A DNA stretch of 64,000 nucleotides from UBA1952 sp965246765 (lineage in GTDB: Bacteria > Bacteroidota > Bacteroidia > Chitinophagales > Chitinophagaceae). A program made the translations under genes and the position numbers. The stretch spans positions 248,001 to 312,000 of the forward strand of contig CBDFFJ010000002.1 of the NCBI GenBank assembly GCA_965246765.1, written 5' to 3'. The notes under the pieces were generated by a model that was not told where the DNA came from, did no database searches, and saw only the letters and a program-made list of their open reading frames with translations. Positions within the stretch are counted from its first letter, which is position 1. Each line of letters starts with the position of its first letter. Below are positions 41,003-50,321 of the stretch, one piece after another.

Positions 41003-44000
41003 TCAGAACACAATGTTCAAACCCGTCCCGATGCTGACGTTCAGCAAACGCTCCTCTTCCGAAACCGCGCCAAGAACGGAAATGAGCACGGAATTGAAAG
41101 GCGTGAAATAGATGCCGCCGCCATAGGCGAGGTGCCATTTATCTGAAGTCTCTCCGCGCAGCCACACCCGCCCCGCATCCTGAAAGCCAACCAACCCAAG
41201 CTCACCCGGCAGCAGCCGCGTATGAAAGCGGGCAATCCGCCATCGCAGCTCTGCGCTGCCATAAGCCATACTGGTTCCGGAGAAACGGTCTTTGCGGTAG
41301 CCGCGTAGAAAGTTGTTTGCGCCAAGGGTTAGGGCCTGCCAGTATTCAAATCCGTCAGAGAAGATGTGACCGCCACCGCCACGCAGCCCGATGACGAAGC
41401 GCTTGTTGTCGCTCAGCGGCGAAAAGATGGAGAAGTCGCCCTGGGCACGGATGTAAGGAAGTGTTTCTTCATTCAGCCCGGTTTGCGCCAGCGCGTCCGT
41501 ATGAAAATGAATGCCGCGCGAAGGCAGCAGCAAATTGTCAATGGAATTGAAATCAACAGACAGCTTTCCGCCGCCATAAAATCTGGGTGAGAAGATGCGT
41601 GCGGAATCCAGGCCGTAATCGCCGGCGTAGACTAAAATGCGGCCCGTGTTGCGGTCGTTGTTGTTCCAGTAATAGAAAACCGATGGCCCAAACGCGATGC
41701 TGAGCTTGTTCTTCACCGCCCGTTTGCGCAGCAGCACATCAGCAGCGGCATAAGAGTAGCGGACGCGATAGTAAGCCAGCGGCAGCAAGGTGTCGCGTCT
41801 CGTCTCATTACCGAAGCCAAAGAAATTTTGCAGGGCAGGATGCTTCACGCCGGCGTCAACCAAAAGGTCGTAATGCCGCCAGGCATCGTTGAAGGTGCCG
41901 GAGTAGCGCGCCTGAAAAGCCTTGTATTCAAATGCAACCAGCGTAGTGATACGGTGCTGTGTGGTAAAAGGCGCAGCGCGGAATCCGCGTTTTATGAAAG
42001 TAGCGCCGAGGCCGGCCATGAATCCATCGTCAATGTTGTAGCCAAGTATTACTGTCGGATAAGACTTGCTGCTGTAATGATTCTCGCGAAAGGTGTAATC
42101 GTTCACATCGCGCCGGTGAGAAATCATGTTCGTCGTGTGGCGGCTGTCATAGACATAGCTGCCTGCGCCGGGATTATCATAGATAAAGGTCTTTGCATCA
42201 CCGTCCATGTTGTAAGCATCGCGGCCACTGCCGCCCACTGCACGTATGCGGATGCCGCGCGGCACATTAGCCGCTACATGAAAGCTATCGTCGCCTCCCA
42301 TACCATAGAGCACTACCTCGTCAGTTTCTTTGCGGTTGAATACGCGGCTGTACTTCAGGTCGCCTTTTTTAGAAAGGACGCGCACCAGCGTTCCGGAATC
42401 GGAAGCGCTTACCAGGAAATCTTCATCCTTACCGCTGCCCACGATACTCACCTGCTCCGCCAGAAAGCGGTAATACTCCATTCCGCGCTTCGGCAGCACA
42501 TCGCGGCGGGCTTTTAGCCGCGCTTCAATCAGCGCGCCATGTGCCGCAAGCGCCGGAGCGGGCAGCCCCTGTACAGCTGCATGAATAGCAGAATCAGTGA
42601 GCGCTGCGCGAAGGCTTGAAATCTCCGCCTGCCAGTCGGCATCGGTCAGCTCATTCAAAAAGAAGGCGTCAATATCGCGCGAGACAAAGCCGAGGCTTTT
42701 CACGTTGGCAATATCTTCTTTCAGGCCTTTGAGGTAGGACATGCCCTGGTTGGAGCCGAGCTTTAGCAGTAAGCCATCGGAGGAGAAGAGTGCCTGGTCG
42801 CGGTCTTTGGGAATGGCGTAGAAGGTCTTAGGGTCGTCGTCGCCCACCTGCTCATAGCCCCATTTCCATTGCTCATAATGGCGGTCAAAATCTCCAAGCA
42901 GAATATCCATCATGCGTGCGCGGAGAAATGAGCGGGCGTCCACGCGGTGCTTCCACTTTTCAAGATGGCCGTTGACGAGCGTCCAGGTTCCCTTGGTGTC
43001 TTCGCCATATCGGGATGGCTGCCGCTCCTCCAGTGCTACAACCGTATTGGCAAAGGCCGGACGGTAATAGCCCAGCGCGGTATCGTCCGGCACGTAGTAG
43101 TATTCCAGCTTCGGATGCACAATGCCAGCGGCATCCGCAAGGCCATTAGACACTACCGGAGCAAACGGATGCGAGGCGCTCATCAAATCCTTCAATACGT
43201 CTTCGGCCACCGTCTCGCGCAGCGCGGGCGCCAAAACTTTTTCGGGGTCTTTTACAATAGAGCGCAGGCTCCAGATTTTGCCGTCCTTGTCTTTCAGGCG
43301 GATGGTGGTTGTCTGCTTGCCGCCGCCTTGTCCGTCAATCTTAAATTCCCGCGCATCCTGCGCCAAGTGGAAGACCGGCACGCGCATTGGCGTTGACCAT
43401 TCCGCGCGGTAATTGTCTCCAAGAAAAAGACGCTTCATGCGGGAAGCGCTTCCGTAAGGCGGATAGATGGCGACTGATACGCTGTCTCCGCCCGAAGCGG
43501 AGGCCGGCGTGGTTACAGCCGCTTTCATTGGCGGGCGCTCCTGATAATCCAGCAGCTCCTTTCGGAAAGTTTCCTGCGCTTTGCTGTCCATCATTTCATA
43601 GAACACGACGGTCGCTTTCTTGTCGCCCGAAATTTCAACTACCGCAAAACCTTCATGCCGCCCGACGAAAGGCGTGTGTCGTGTACGCACCGCGCGCCCG
43701 GCCCGGTCTCCTGCGCCGCTGGTGATGTAGTATTGGCCGTCATTTTCATAAAGCTCCAGCAGATGCTCATGCCCCGCAGCGCGAATCACAAAAGGATGCT
43801 CGCTCAGGATGGCATCCAGCGAAGCGCTCATGTGCTGGTAAGCGCTGTGGGCCATATCCTGCCGGCTGATTGCCACGCCGCGCGTGATTGGATAAAGCGA
43901 GCCAACGCCCGGCAGCGGCAGCCAGGAATTGCGCAGGCCGCGTATATCGGTAAGCGGGAAAATGTGCTGCCGCGGGCCAAAGTAGCCGCTGCGAATGCCG

Positions 44001-44548
44001 GTAGTGTGAAAGGGATGGTGCGCGGCGAAGATGATGAGCTTGTCGCGATTGTCAGAAAGAATGTCTTCCAGTTTATCCAACACCTGCTGCTCATTTTTAC
44101 AGGGGCAATCGCTTTCCATGCCGGGCTTTTCACCTTCGCGCAGCCACCATTCGGTGTCCATAAGGATGAGCCTGACATCTTTGCTTATTTCAATAAGCTC
44201 CGGCCCAGGGCAACCGTTTTGGGGTAAAAAATTTTCAGACCAGTCTGATAGTCGTCTAATGCCGTTGATCCCGTTTTGCCATTCCTTATGGCCCGGCAGC
44301 AGAAAGCTACGCGATCCGCTGCCTTTTAATGCGCTAAGCTGTTCCTGCGTTTCTTTTTGAATGAACGTATTGCCCGCGAATACGACAATCGTATTTGTAT
44401 CCGGTTTAAGGGTCTCGGCTAATGCCCGCAGCACCGCGCTGCCATTTCTGGCGTTACCGATTATTACAATGCGCTTAAGCGGCTGTGCACAAAGGCTGTA
44501 AGACGTAGCAAGCACTAATGCCGCCACTGCCGCTATGTAAGCTTTCAT
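41003..44548 (-). CDS. Degenerate metallophosphoesterase / kinase-like / Omp85 barrel fusion
   Basis: An 1181-residue secreted protein with signal peptide (cleavage near SLCAQP). Residues about 25-300 resemble calcineurin-like metallophosphoesterases: AHHPFHTTG and AGHEH are kept, but the metal-binding GD motifs read GNARNG (Asn32) and AGNTF (Asn60). The middle (about 450-640) contains MMDILLGDFDRHYEQWKWG and IPKDRDQALF, similar to the catalytic core of HipA/CotH-like kinases. The last 350 residues are an Omp85/surface-antigen barrel (GFQDAGRVWL, then VSIGTGLNIVF). It should sit in the outer membrane with its soluble domains probably periplasmic. Enzyme activity is uncertain. Confidence 0.82.
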   Translation of the reverse strand: MKAYIAAVAALVLATSYSLCAQPLKRIVIIGNARNGSAVLRALAETLKPDTNTIVVFAGNTFIQKETQEQLSALKGSGSRSFLLPGHKEWQNGINGIRRLSDWSENFLPQNGCPGPELIEISKDVRLILMDTEWWLREGEKPGMESDCPCKNEQQVLDKLEDILSDNRDKLIIFAAHHPFHTTGIRSGYFGPRQHIFPLTDIRGLRNSWLPLPGVGSLYPITRGVAISRQDMAHSAYQHMSASLDAILSEHPFVIRAAGHEHLLELYENDGQYYITSGAGDRAGRAVRTRHTPFVGRHEGFAVVEISGDKKATVVFYEMMDSKAQETFRKELLDYQERPPMKAAVTTPASASGGDSVSVAIYPPYGSASRMKRLFLGDNYRAEWSTPMRVPVFHLAQDAREFKIDGQGGGKQTTTIRLKDKDGKIWSLRSIVKDPEKVLAPALRETVAEDVLKDLMSASHPFAPVVSNGLADAAGIVHPKLEYYYVPDDTALGYYRPAFANTVVALEERQPSRYGEDTKGTWTLVNGHLEKWKHRVDARSFLRARMMDILLGDFDRHYEQWKWGYEQVGDDDPKTFYAIPKDRDQALFSSDGLLLKLGSNQGMSYLKGLKEDIANVKSLGFVSRDIDAFFLNELTDADWQAEISSLRAALTDSAIHAAVQGLPAPALAAHGALIEARLKARRDVLPKRGMEYYRFLAEQVSIVGSGKDEDFLVSASDSGTLVRVLSKKGDLKYSRVFNRKETDEVVLYGMGGDDSFHVAANVPRGIRIRAVGGSGRDAYNMDGDAKTFIYDNPGAGSYVYDSRHTTNMISHRRDVNDYTFRENHYSSKSYPTVILGYNIDDGFMAGLGATFIKRGFRAAPFTTQHRITTLVAFEYKAFQARYSGTFNDAWRHYDLLVDAGVKHPALQNFFGFGNETRRDTLLPLAYYRVRYSYAAADVLLRKRAVKNKLSIAFGPSVFYYWNNNDRNTGRILVYAGDYGLDSARIFSPRFYGGGKLSVDFNSIDNLLLPSRGIHFHTDALAQTGLNEETLPYIRAQGDFSIFSPLSDNKRFVIGLRGGGGHIFSDGFEYWQALTLGANNFLRGYRKDRFSGTSMAYGSAELRWRIARFHTRLLPGELGLVGFQDAGRVWLRGETSDKWHLAYGGGIYFTPFNSVLISVLGAVSEEERLLNVSIGTGLNIVF

Positions 44549-44598
44549 TAAAGCAATAGATGTATATACCTACTGCTTACAAAAGTGTTGCCACTCGC

Positions 44599-45084
44599 CT
44601 ATCGCATCTGTTCCAGCGCTTCGCCAATGACGACGTCAAATTTCGTCTGCTGCGCCGGCGTGCAAAGCATGCGCAGATCGCGGAAGTGCTCGTAGGTAAT
44701 GGTTTCTATCCGCCGCTGTTTGGCGGCAAGCGAATCAAGCCAACGGTGCTCACTGCTAAGGACGCTTGTTCTGTCAGTGGCCTTAAGCAGCGCGTATAGG
44801 TCCTGCTTGCAATCCTTCATCTCGCCGCGGATGCTTAGCATCGTTGCATGATGACTATTGCGGAGGGTCTTATAGGCGGCCTCCTGGCTTTCGGTGAGTT
44901 GCAGGGCTTCGTGCAAAAATGCTGCTGCGCCCCGCCGCCCTTCCGGACCCTGGTCACCGCCTCCGGGCGGGGGTGGCGGGTGATGCATGGCCCGGGTACT
45001 GCCCAGCCACAGGTAGCCAAGCGTGCCGAGATTCAGCAGCAGCAGGCTGAGGATTACGATTTTCAGGAAACGTGCTTCCGGCAT
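44599..45084 (-). CDS. CpxP/Spy-like periplasmic sensor or chaperone
   Basis: A 161-residue protein from MPEARFLKIVILSLL with one N-terminal membrane span, then a Pro/Gly linker (HHPPPPPGGGDQG). The helical domain has LQLTESQEAAYKTLRNSH and a second repeat LCTPAQQTKFDVVIGE, the two LTxxQ-type motifs of the heavy-metal sensor/CpxP/Spy fold. It is the third gene after an ECF sigma factor and a small membrane protein, a common Bacteroidota arrangement for envelope-stress sensing. Confidence 0.8.
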   Translation of the reverse strand: MPEARFLKIVILSLLLLNLGTLGYLWLGSTRAMHHPPPPPGGGDQGPEGRRGAAAFLHEALQLTESQEAAYKTLRNSHHATMLSIRGEMKDCKQDLYALLKATDRTSVLSSEHRWLDSLAAKQRRIETITYEHFRDLRMLCTPAQQTKFDVVIGEALEQMR

Positions 45085-45100
45085 GGCTGAAAGATTGGTT

Positions 45101-45400
45101 TTAAATAGAGGGCGCAGGAGCAAAGTATTCGTCTGCTAACGGGTTAGGCTTCATGCGCGCAATCGCTGCGGGCTTTGTGCCATGATTGCTGTGCGCCGAA
45201 AGCGAATAGATGTTGAAACCCACGAGCAGCGCCAGACCGGCAGCTATCAGTATCACAGTCGGGCGTCCGAGCGCAAAGATTTTACCCTTGCGGGCCGGCA
45301 CAGCGGCCATAATGCGCGCCTGCAGGGCGGCAGGCATGGCCGCGCGCTGCATATTGTCAAGGCTGTGAAGCGTTTGTTCCGATTGGGATTCCGGGTTCAT
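45101..45400 (-). CDS. Small single-span membrane protein, putative anti-sigma factor
   Basis: A 99-residue protein starting at MNPESQSEQTLHSLD. The N-terminal 50 residues are cytoplasmic and helical, then one membrane span (PTVILIAAGLALLVGFNIYS) and a short periplasmic tail. It follows the ECF sigma gene by 25 bases and precedes the CpxP-like gene by 16 bases. Position and topology fit an anti-sigma factor; there is no zinc motif. The link to the sigma factor is inferred. Confidence 0.65.
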   Translation of the reverse strand: MNPESQSEQTLHSLDNMQRAAMPAALQARIMAAVPARKGKIFALGRPTVILIAAGLALLVGFNIYSLSAHSNHGTKPAAIARMKPNPLADEYFAPAPSI

Positions 45401-45425
45401 AATTGCTGATTTATAAGGTTGTGAT

Positions 45426-46070
45426 TCAGGACTTATAATAATCGGCCAGCAGCTTTTGCAAGCCCTGACGGGCACGGTAAATGAGCGATTCCACAGAAGG
45501 CAGCGTTACTTCCATCACGTCGGCGATCTCCGCGTAGCTAAGGCCTTCCGTCTTGTGCAGCACAAACGCGGTTTTTTGATTTTCAGGCAGCTTGCTGAGT
45601 GCCCGGAACAATACTGCGCCGCGTTCGCGGTTTTCGGCCTGCACTCCGGGATGGTGAAAACCAGCCGCCGGCAGCTTACCTGCCTCATCACTCAGGCTAT
45701 CGGTGAGGCGCTCCCGTTTTTTGCTTCCCTTCCGCAAAGCCTCCAGGCTCTTGGTTACTGCAATCCGATACATCCAGGTAGAAAGCTTCGCCTCGCCACG
45801 AAAGCGGCCTACATTCTGATAGACGGAGATAAACACTTCCTGCGATACGTCTTCCGCGTCCTCAGGCCGTTGCATGAGGCTGAGCACCGTGTTATAAACC
45901 TTGTCCCCATGCAGGGTCACGAGACTGCGAAAGGCCTCTTGCTTCCCTTCTTTCAGGGCCTGTATAAGCGCGGCTTCCTCCAAAGGCTTTCCGGTAATGA
46001 TTGCGGCTTTTTTGCCCGCGTCAACAATAAGATGCTGCAGTGACTCAGAAACCAGCGCTGTAGGACCCAC
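45426..46070 (-). CDS. ECF sigma-70 family RNA polymerase sigma factor
   Basis: A 214-residue sigma factor. Region 2 is LMQRPEDAEDVSQEVFISVYQ with STWMYRIAVTKSLEALRK. Region 4 is LPENQKTAFVLHKTEGLSYAEI and the DNA-recognition helix VTLPSVESLIYRARQGLQK. The start is uncertain: the frame opens at a GTG just 1 base after the upstream stop, and the first 30 residues are weakly conserved in kind. It heads a likely regulatory unit (sigma, putative anti-sigma, CpxP-like), possibly controlling envelope genes such as the Omp85 fusion that follows. Confidence 0.88.
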   Translation of the reverse strand: MGPTALVSESLQHLIVDAGKKAAIITGKPLEEAALIQALKEGKQEAFRSLVTLHGDKVYNTVLSLMQRPEDAEDVSQEVFISVYQNVGRFRGEAKLSTWMYRIAVTKSLEALRKGSKKRERLTDSLSDEAGKLPAAGFHHPGVQAENRERGAVLFRALSKLPENQKTAFVLHKTEGLSYAEIADVMEVTLPSVESLIYRARQGLQKLLADYYKS

Positions 46071-46071
46071 T

Positions 46072-47973
46072 TTATTGCAAGGCGCATTCTGTTATGCCGA
46101 TCGCATCGCTGTAATGGCCCGGATCGCCGATAAGTTTTATTGCTTTTATCCGCTCAAGCGAAACCGTATCGCCGGCCACAAAGCGTGCGAACTCCTGGTT
46201 GCTCTTGATAAAACGACCCACGTAAAGGCCCGTCTTTAGCAGCTCCGCCGATGTTTTGTGCTCTTCCCAATCGCCGTTAGCACGTTGATACGCAATAGTG
46301 AGCGGCGCAGGCTTGTACCAGATGGCGCGTGCTTTTCCCTTGAGCGTATATGAAACCCGAAGCCTGAGAAAGAGCGCGCCGGCTACCGGAAATGCCTGGC
46401 CGAGCGCAGCGGTCTTCTCTACGCCCGGTGTAAGGCTGAGCGGATCAATGTCCGCCTTTCTTTCCAGTAAAATGCGCCAGCGCTCATTGCCGGTAAATGT
46501 GTCTGCCATGCGATAATTACGGGCCAGGAAAAGATTCAAAGTGGGTGCATCGTTGAACGGATAAGCGCCGTCAATGCCATCGTAGTCATAAATGACGAAC
46601 CGCGGGCCGCGCTGCGCGTAAAAGTCGTAGTTGATCTGCTGCAGATAATCGCTGTTTGCCTGGAATGTCTGGAAGCAGGGCCGCGGGTGATAATTCAATC
46701 CGTTCTGAAGCGCATAGTTAGCGTCCCAGGGGAACACGTCTATCGTGCCCTTGCCAATACGCGACATTAAGCGGGGCGGAAGCAGGCGTTTGTTTGCCTG
46801 ATTGGCGTAGCCTGCGGCATCGTAGGCAGCCACCTCACGCGGGTAGCGGAAAAGTACGCTGTAGCGCTCCAGCAGCCGCGGGCCGATTACCATGCCGGGC
46901 CGCGCTCCGGCTCCGAGCAGAATAGTAGCTGCGGTAATCAGGCATATAGCAACGGCGACGATGCCTTTACGCTGAGGCCATACCAAGTTTCCCACACCGC
47001 AAAGCAGCACCAACGGGGCATAGGAAAAGAACTCCTGCAAATGCTGCTCGTCGTTACGGAAAATGGCTTGCTTTTTCAGCAGGAACAGATAAGCCGCTGC
47101 AACAATCAGAAGAAAGGCCGCCACCCAACCGCGCCGGCGAATCTGCGACAGCAGGCCAATGCCGAGCGCGCCGCTCACAATCCAGTAAATGCACAGAATG
47201 CGCAGCTCATCTTCGTGATGACCTTCGTAGAGGTACAGCAGGTCGTTATAGCCTTTTACCACCTCCATAGCTCCCTTCACATAAGCCGGCAGGGACACGT
47301 GAAAGGCAAATGCGCCGCCGCCGATCAGGATTGCAAGCCCGGCCAGCGTTCCACCCGCTGCAGCAAGCGATATTTTTTTCGCATAGACCATCAGTGCCAG
47401 ATGCGCAAGCAAAAAGACTATTGTAAAAAGTCCGGTATTCAGTTTAAGATAAAACGCCAGCGTAATCAGCACAACCGACATGGCGAAATGCCAGAGCCGG
47501 GGCGCATCATAGCTCTTCCACATCCAGTAAAAAATAAAAACCGTGAGTACCCAAGCCAGCCCGCTGCCGTAGAAGGTTGGAATGCTAAGTGTTATGAGTA
47601 TCGCCGTGATGACGCCGAGCCAGGGATAGCGGCTGCGGACAATAAAGTCCCGGAACAGAAAGAAGAAATTGAAGACGACAAACAAGTCGCTGATCAGAAA
47701 TACAACGGGCGATATACCCCAGCCCACTTTCGTTGAAAGAAAAGAAAGCGGTCCGTAGGTGTAAACAATATCATGGCCCCAGTCAGCGCCCGAACTCCAG
47801 GCCCAGTTTAGCGCCATGCGCGCGGAATCATCCAGACCCAGCCAGGTAGGGCCATGATCTGCCAGCAGCAGGTACACGGCAAAGGGCGTGCTGAGCATGT
47901 GCAGCGCCAGCAGGGCCGCAATCGAAGTCCAGATCTTTGTTGCAGCTTTCGGGCGCTTCACGGTGGCAGACAT
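46072..47973 (-). CDS. Polytopic membrane protein, possibly GT-C-like
   Basis: A 633-residue protein with about ten membrane spans in the first 370 residues and a soluble C-terminal domain of about 250. An acidic loop after the first span (WLGLDDSARMALNWAW, then YTYGPLSF) recalls the first-loop acidic residues of GT-C glycosyltransferases, but I cannot assign the family. The soluble part has DVFPWDANYALQNGLNYHPRP and YDYDGIDGAYP. It ends directly before the sigma factor gene. A weak -7 box CATCTTTG (47978-47985) lies 4 bases before the ATG. Confidence 0.65.
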   Translation of the reverse strand: MSATVKRPKAATKIWTSIAALLALHMLSTPFAVYLLLADHGPTWLGLDDSARMALNWAWSSGADWGHDIVYTYGPLSFLSTKVGWGISPVVFLISDLFVVFNFFFLFRDFIVRSRYPWLGVITAILITLSIPTFYGSGLAWVLTVFIFYWMWKSYDAPRLWHFAMSVVLITLAFYLKLNTGLFTIVFLLAHLALMVYAKKISLAAAGGTLAGLAILIGGGAFAFHVSLPAYVKGAMEVVKGYNDLLYLYEGHHEDELRILCIYWIVSGALGIGLLSQIRRRGWVAAFLLIVAAAYLFLLKKQAIFRNDEQHLQEFFSYAPLVLLCGVGNLVWPQRKGIVAVAICLITAATILLGAGARPGMVIGPRLLERYSVLFRYPREVAAYDAAGYANQANKRLLPPRLMSRIGKGTIDVFPWDANYALQNGLNYHPRPCFQTFQANSDYLQQINYDFYAQRGPRFVIYDYDGIDGAYPFNDAPTLNLFLARNYRMADTFTGNERWRILLERKADIDPLSLTPGVEKTAALGQAFPVAGALFLRLRVSYTLKGKARAIWYKPAPLTIAYQRANGDWEEHKTSAELLKTGLYVGRFIKSNQEFARFVAGDTVSLERIKAIKLIGDPGHYSDAIGITECALQ

Positions 47974-48002
47974 AGCGCAAAGATGATTGTGAAATCTTTT
48001 CT

Positions 48003-48926
48003 TTACCGCTGCGCCGCCCCGCCCTGCTTCATTGTTGCCTGCAATTGAAGCATGGTACGTTGCAGGTTATCCGTGCTGCCGTCCAGGAAGATGGTATTTC
48101 CCTTGCCGTTCTCCGCAAAATGCTTGATGGCGTCCGTCCACATAGAGAACAGGATAAAGGAAGCGTGCAGATTGGCGCTTTCCATCTCGCGGGCCGCGAG
48201 CGCCATGCCTTTTGCTACTTCCTCGCGAAATAAAGCAACGCCCTGACCGCGCAGCTGCGCCGCCTGCCGCTCTGCTTCCGCAGATATTTTAATCGCATTG
48301 CCTTCTGCTTCGGCAGCTTTTGTTTTGGTGATCAGCAGGGCCTGCCCTTCATTTTCCGCGGCGGCTTTCAGGTTGTTGGAAGCCACTACCTGCGCCATAG
48401 AGCGCATAATTGCTTCATCAAAGGTGATGTCGTTTATCTGGATATCTATCAGGTGATAACCCCAGGCTTCCAGCTGTACGTCCAGCTGCTCTTTGACGTG
48501 CAGGATGATTTCGGTGCGCAGCAGCAGAATCTCGGATTGTCTTTTTGTAGCTACGTAAGCGCGTACCGCCCCCTCCACCGAACGAATGAGGGCCTGCATG
48601 AAGCTACGTTCGTCCAGAAACTTGAATGCAACGTTTTTGATGGTCTCCGTTTCCTGATTAAGAACGGAGTAAAGCATCATGGCACTGAAGTTTACATTGG
48701 CCTGGTCCTGCGTAATCGCTTGAAATTTTAATTCGTTGGAACGATTTTGGTAGGAGATTCTACGGAATATTTTTTCTATAAGTGGAACCTTGAAGTTCAG
48801 GCCTGGCCGAAGCACTCTCTTATACTTACCAAAAACCGTCACGACAGCCACCGTACCCTGCTGAACACTGACGAACGTGAATAGCAAAAGCAGTAACAGG
48901 AGGCCCAATACAATTAATCCGTTCAT
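48003..48926 (-). CDS. SPFH/Band 7 domain protein (slipin-type)
   Basis: A 307-residue protein starting at MNGLIVLGLLLLLLLF, one N-terminal membrane span, then the SPFH domain (VQQGTVAVVTVFGKYKRVLR with RRISYQNRSNEL). The following coiled coil is Ala/Glu-rich (AAENEGQALLITKTKAAEAE). Such proteins form large membrane microdomain cages; here the sequence is closest in style to paraslipins. The longer frame to 48995 is not needed. No NfeD-like partner is adjacent. It is divergent from the IPExxxVDY gene. Confidence 0.88.
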   Translation of the reverse strand: MNGLIVLGLLLLLLLFTFVSVQQGTVAVVTVFGKYKRVLRPGLNFKVPLIEKIFRRISYQNRSNELKFQAITQDQANVNFSAMMLYSVLNQETETIKNVAFKFLDERSFMQALIRSVEGAVRAYVATKRQSEILLLRTEIILHVKEQLDVQLEAWGYHLIDIQINDITFDEAIMRSMAQVVASNNLKAAAENEGQALLITKTKAAEAEGNAIKISAEAERQAAQLRGQGVALFREEVAKGMALAAREMESANLHASFILFSMWTDAIKHFAENGKGNTIFLDGSTDNLQRTMLQLQATMKQGGAAQR

Positions 48927-49007
48927 TAATATTTCCGTTTGCTTGCGAAGTAATGGCTTTTGCCCGACTTTTGGTTTCTTTAACAGGAACGCCAAAATCC
49001 CCGGAAT

Positions 49008-49448
49008 ATGCCAGCCAAGTGGACGCTAAACACAGCGCATATGCAAGAGGATTTCTTCTCAGACGCCGCCCTTATCGGCATTGTGAGCCCGGTGCCTGCC
49101 TACCAGTTTTGCTGGATGCTGAATCAGCATTTTGACATGGATTTTGTGCGCGATGCCGAGCACGACATTTGTGTGCAGAGTAAAGGCGACGAGCAGCATT
49201 ATTTTGCTGTCTATCAGTATGCCGCGCCGCTCAACGGGCCAAAATATGTGCTGTATAAACTGAAGAGCGAAAAGCAAAACCTCTTGCCGGAAGCCAAAGG
49301 CCTTGATTATCTCTGGATGGTGCAGAGCTCCTGCCCGGATAATCACGCGGAGCAGATAACCGGTTGGCTGCGCACCATGCCGCAGGTGCAGATGGCACAG
49401 ATGATACCGCCGGCACAGCTGAAGAATCTGAATAATCTGCTGGTTTAA
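49008..49448 (+). CDS. IPExxxVDY family protein
   Basis: A 146-residue soluble protein of a small Bacteroidota family named after a C-terminal motif; here it reads LLPEAKGLDYLWMVQ. The N-terminal half contains the family opening LIGIVSPVPAYQFCWMLN and FDMDFVRDAEHDI. No enzymatic function is known for the family. In relatives the gene often lies near pyruvate kinase; here it stands alone between the SPFH gene and a terminator. Confidence 0.8.
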   Translation: MPAKWTLNTAHMQEDFFSDAALIGIVSPVPAYQFCWMLNQHFDMDFVRDAEHDICVQSKGDEQHYFAVYQYAAPLNGPKYVLYKLKSEKQNLLPEAKGLDYLWMVQSSCPDNHAEQITGWLRTMPQVQMAQMIPPAQLKNLNNLLV

Positions 49449-49465
49449 AGAAATAGACTTGATAG

Positions 49466-49491
49466 AAAGCCGCTCTTAGAGCGGCTTTTTT
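49466..49491 (+). terminator. Rho-independent terminator
   Basis: Perfect 10-bp stem AAAGCCGCTC/GAGCGGCTTT with a 3-base loop and T run. Confidence 0.88.
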
Positions 49492-49580
49492 ACTTATCGG
49501 GAGACATTGTGTTTCTAATGCGGGCTTCGGATGTGTAGTGCCTGACATAACTAATGCTTACCTTTTCTAAAATTACCGTT

Positions 49581-50115
49581 ATGAAACGCCATTTTTTTTT
49601 TCATTACCATAATCGTACTCTTTGCGGCTTGCAGTAAGTCTGAAAACAATACGCCTGTAAATCCGATAGACCAACTCCCTGCAGCTACACACAGTGGAGC
49701 TAATACCTTTGGATGTTTGATTGATGGGGAAGCATTCGCTGTCAGTGGGAAGGCTTATTTAGGACATCCTGATGGTGTCAAAGCCATACCTTATGCAAAT
49801 ACTGCATGGTACGTCCGTGGACAAGCTAGTAAAAGTACTATCAGTCTCAATTTTGATTTCAGTTCGCGGCCTTCGGTACCGGGTACTTTTACGATGAATG
49901 GTATTTACCCCAACCAAGGCTATTACGTTTACTATCCAAATGGTACGATACCTACTGGCAGTACTGATTATGTAACAGACTCTATACACACAGGCACAGT
50001 AACTATCACTGACTACAACAACACATTTGCTTCTGGTACTTTCACTTTTGATGCTATTAACGGCGATGGTAGAGTAGCGCATATTACGAACGGTCGTTTT
50101 GATATACAATTCTAA
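49581..50115 (+). CDS. DUF6252-like lipoprotein out of frame at a T10 tract
   Basis: From the ATG at 49581 the sequence has ten T at 49592-49601. With ten T the frame reads MKRHFFFHYHNR and stops after 18 codons. With nine T it becomes a perfect lipoprotein: MKRHFFFITIIVLFAACSK, then a continuous 177-residue protein in the frame that runs to 50115. The body (IDGEAFAVSGKAYLG, then GRVAHITNGRFDIQF) resembles DUF6252 surface lipoproteins. The gene may be switched by slippage in the T tract, or the tenth T may be a sequencing error. It has its own terminator and a TACCTTTT box upstream. This region is visibly more AT-rich than its neighbours. Confidence 0.7.
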
Positions 50116-50167
50116 CAGTCCGGCTGAATAATTCCAAAGCCAACATCCAATACCTGCGATATCAAAT

Positions 50168-50190
50168 AAACCGCCCTCATGGCGGTTTTA
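50168..50190 (+). terminator. Rho-independent terminator
   Basis: 8-bp stem AAACCGCC/GGCGGTTT with a 5-base loop and T-rich tail after the lipoprotein gene. Confidence 0.8.
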
Positions 50191-50321
50191 GCTTTTAAAA
50201 ACATAGCGTCGGATAAGAGTAGTTATATGTAAGGCCGGCTGAGCGCTCACTTATCCAACATCATCCGCGCCATCCAAGCGTTTTTCCATTTCTTTGTCCC
50301 CGCCAATACTAACAGCGCCTA

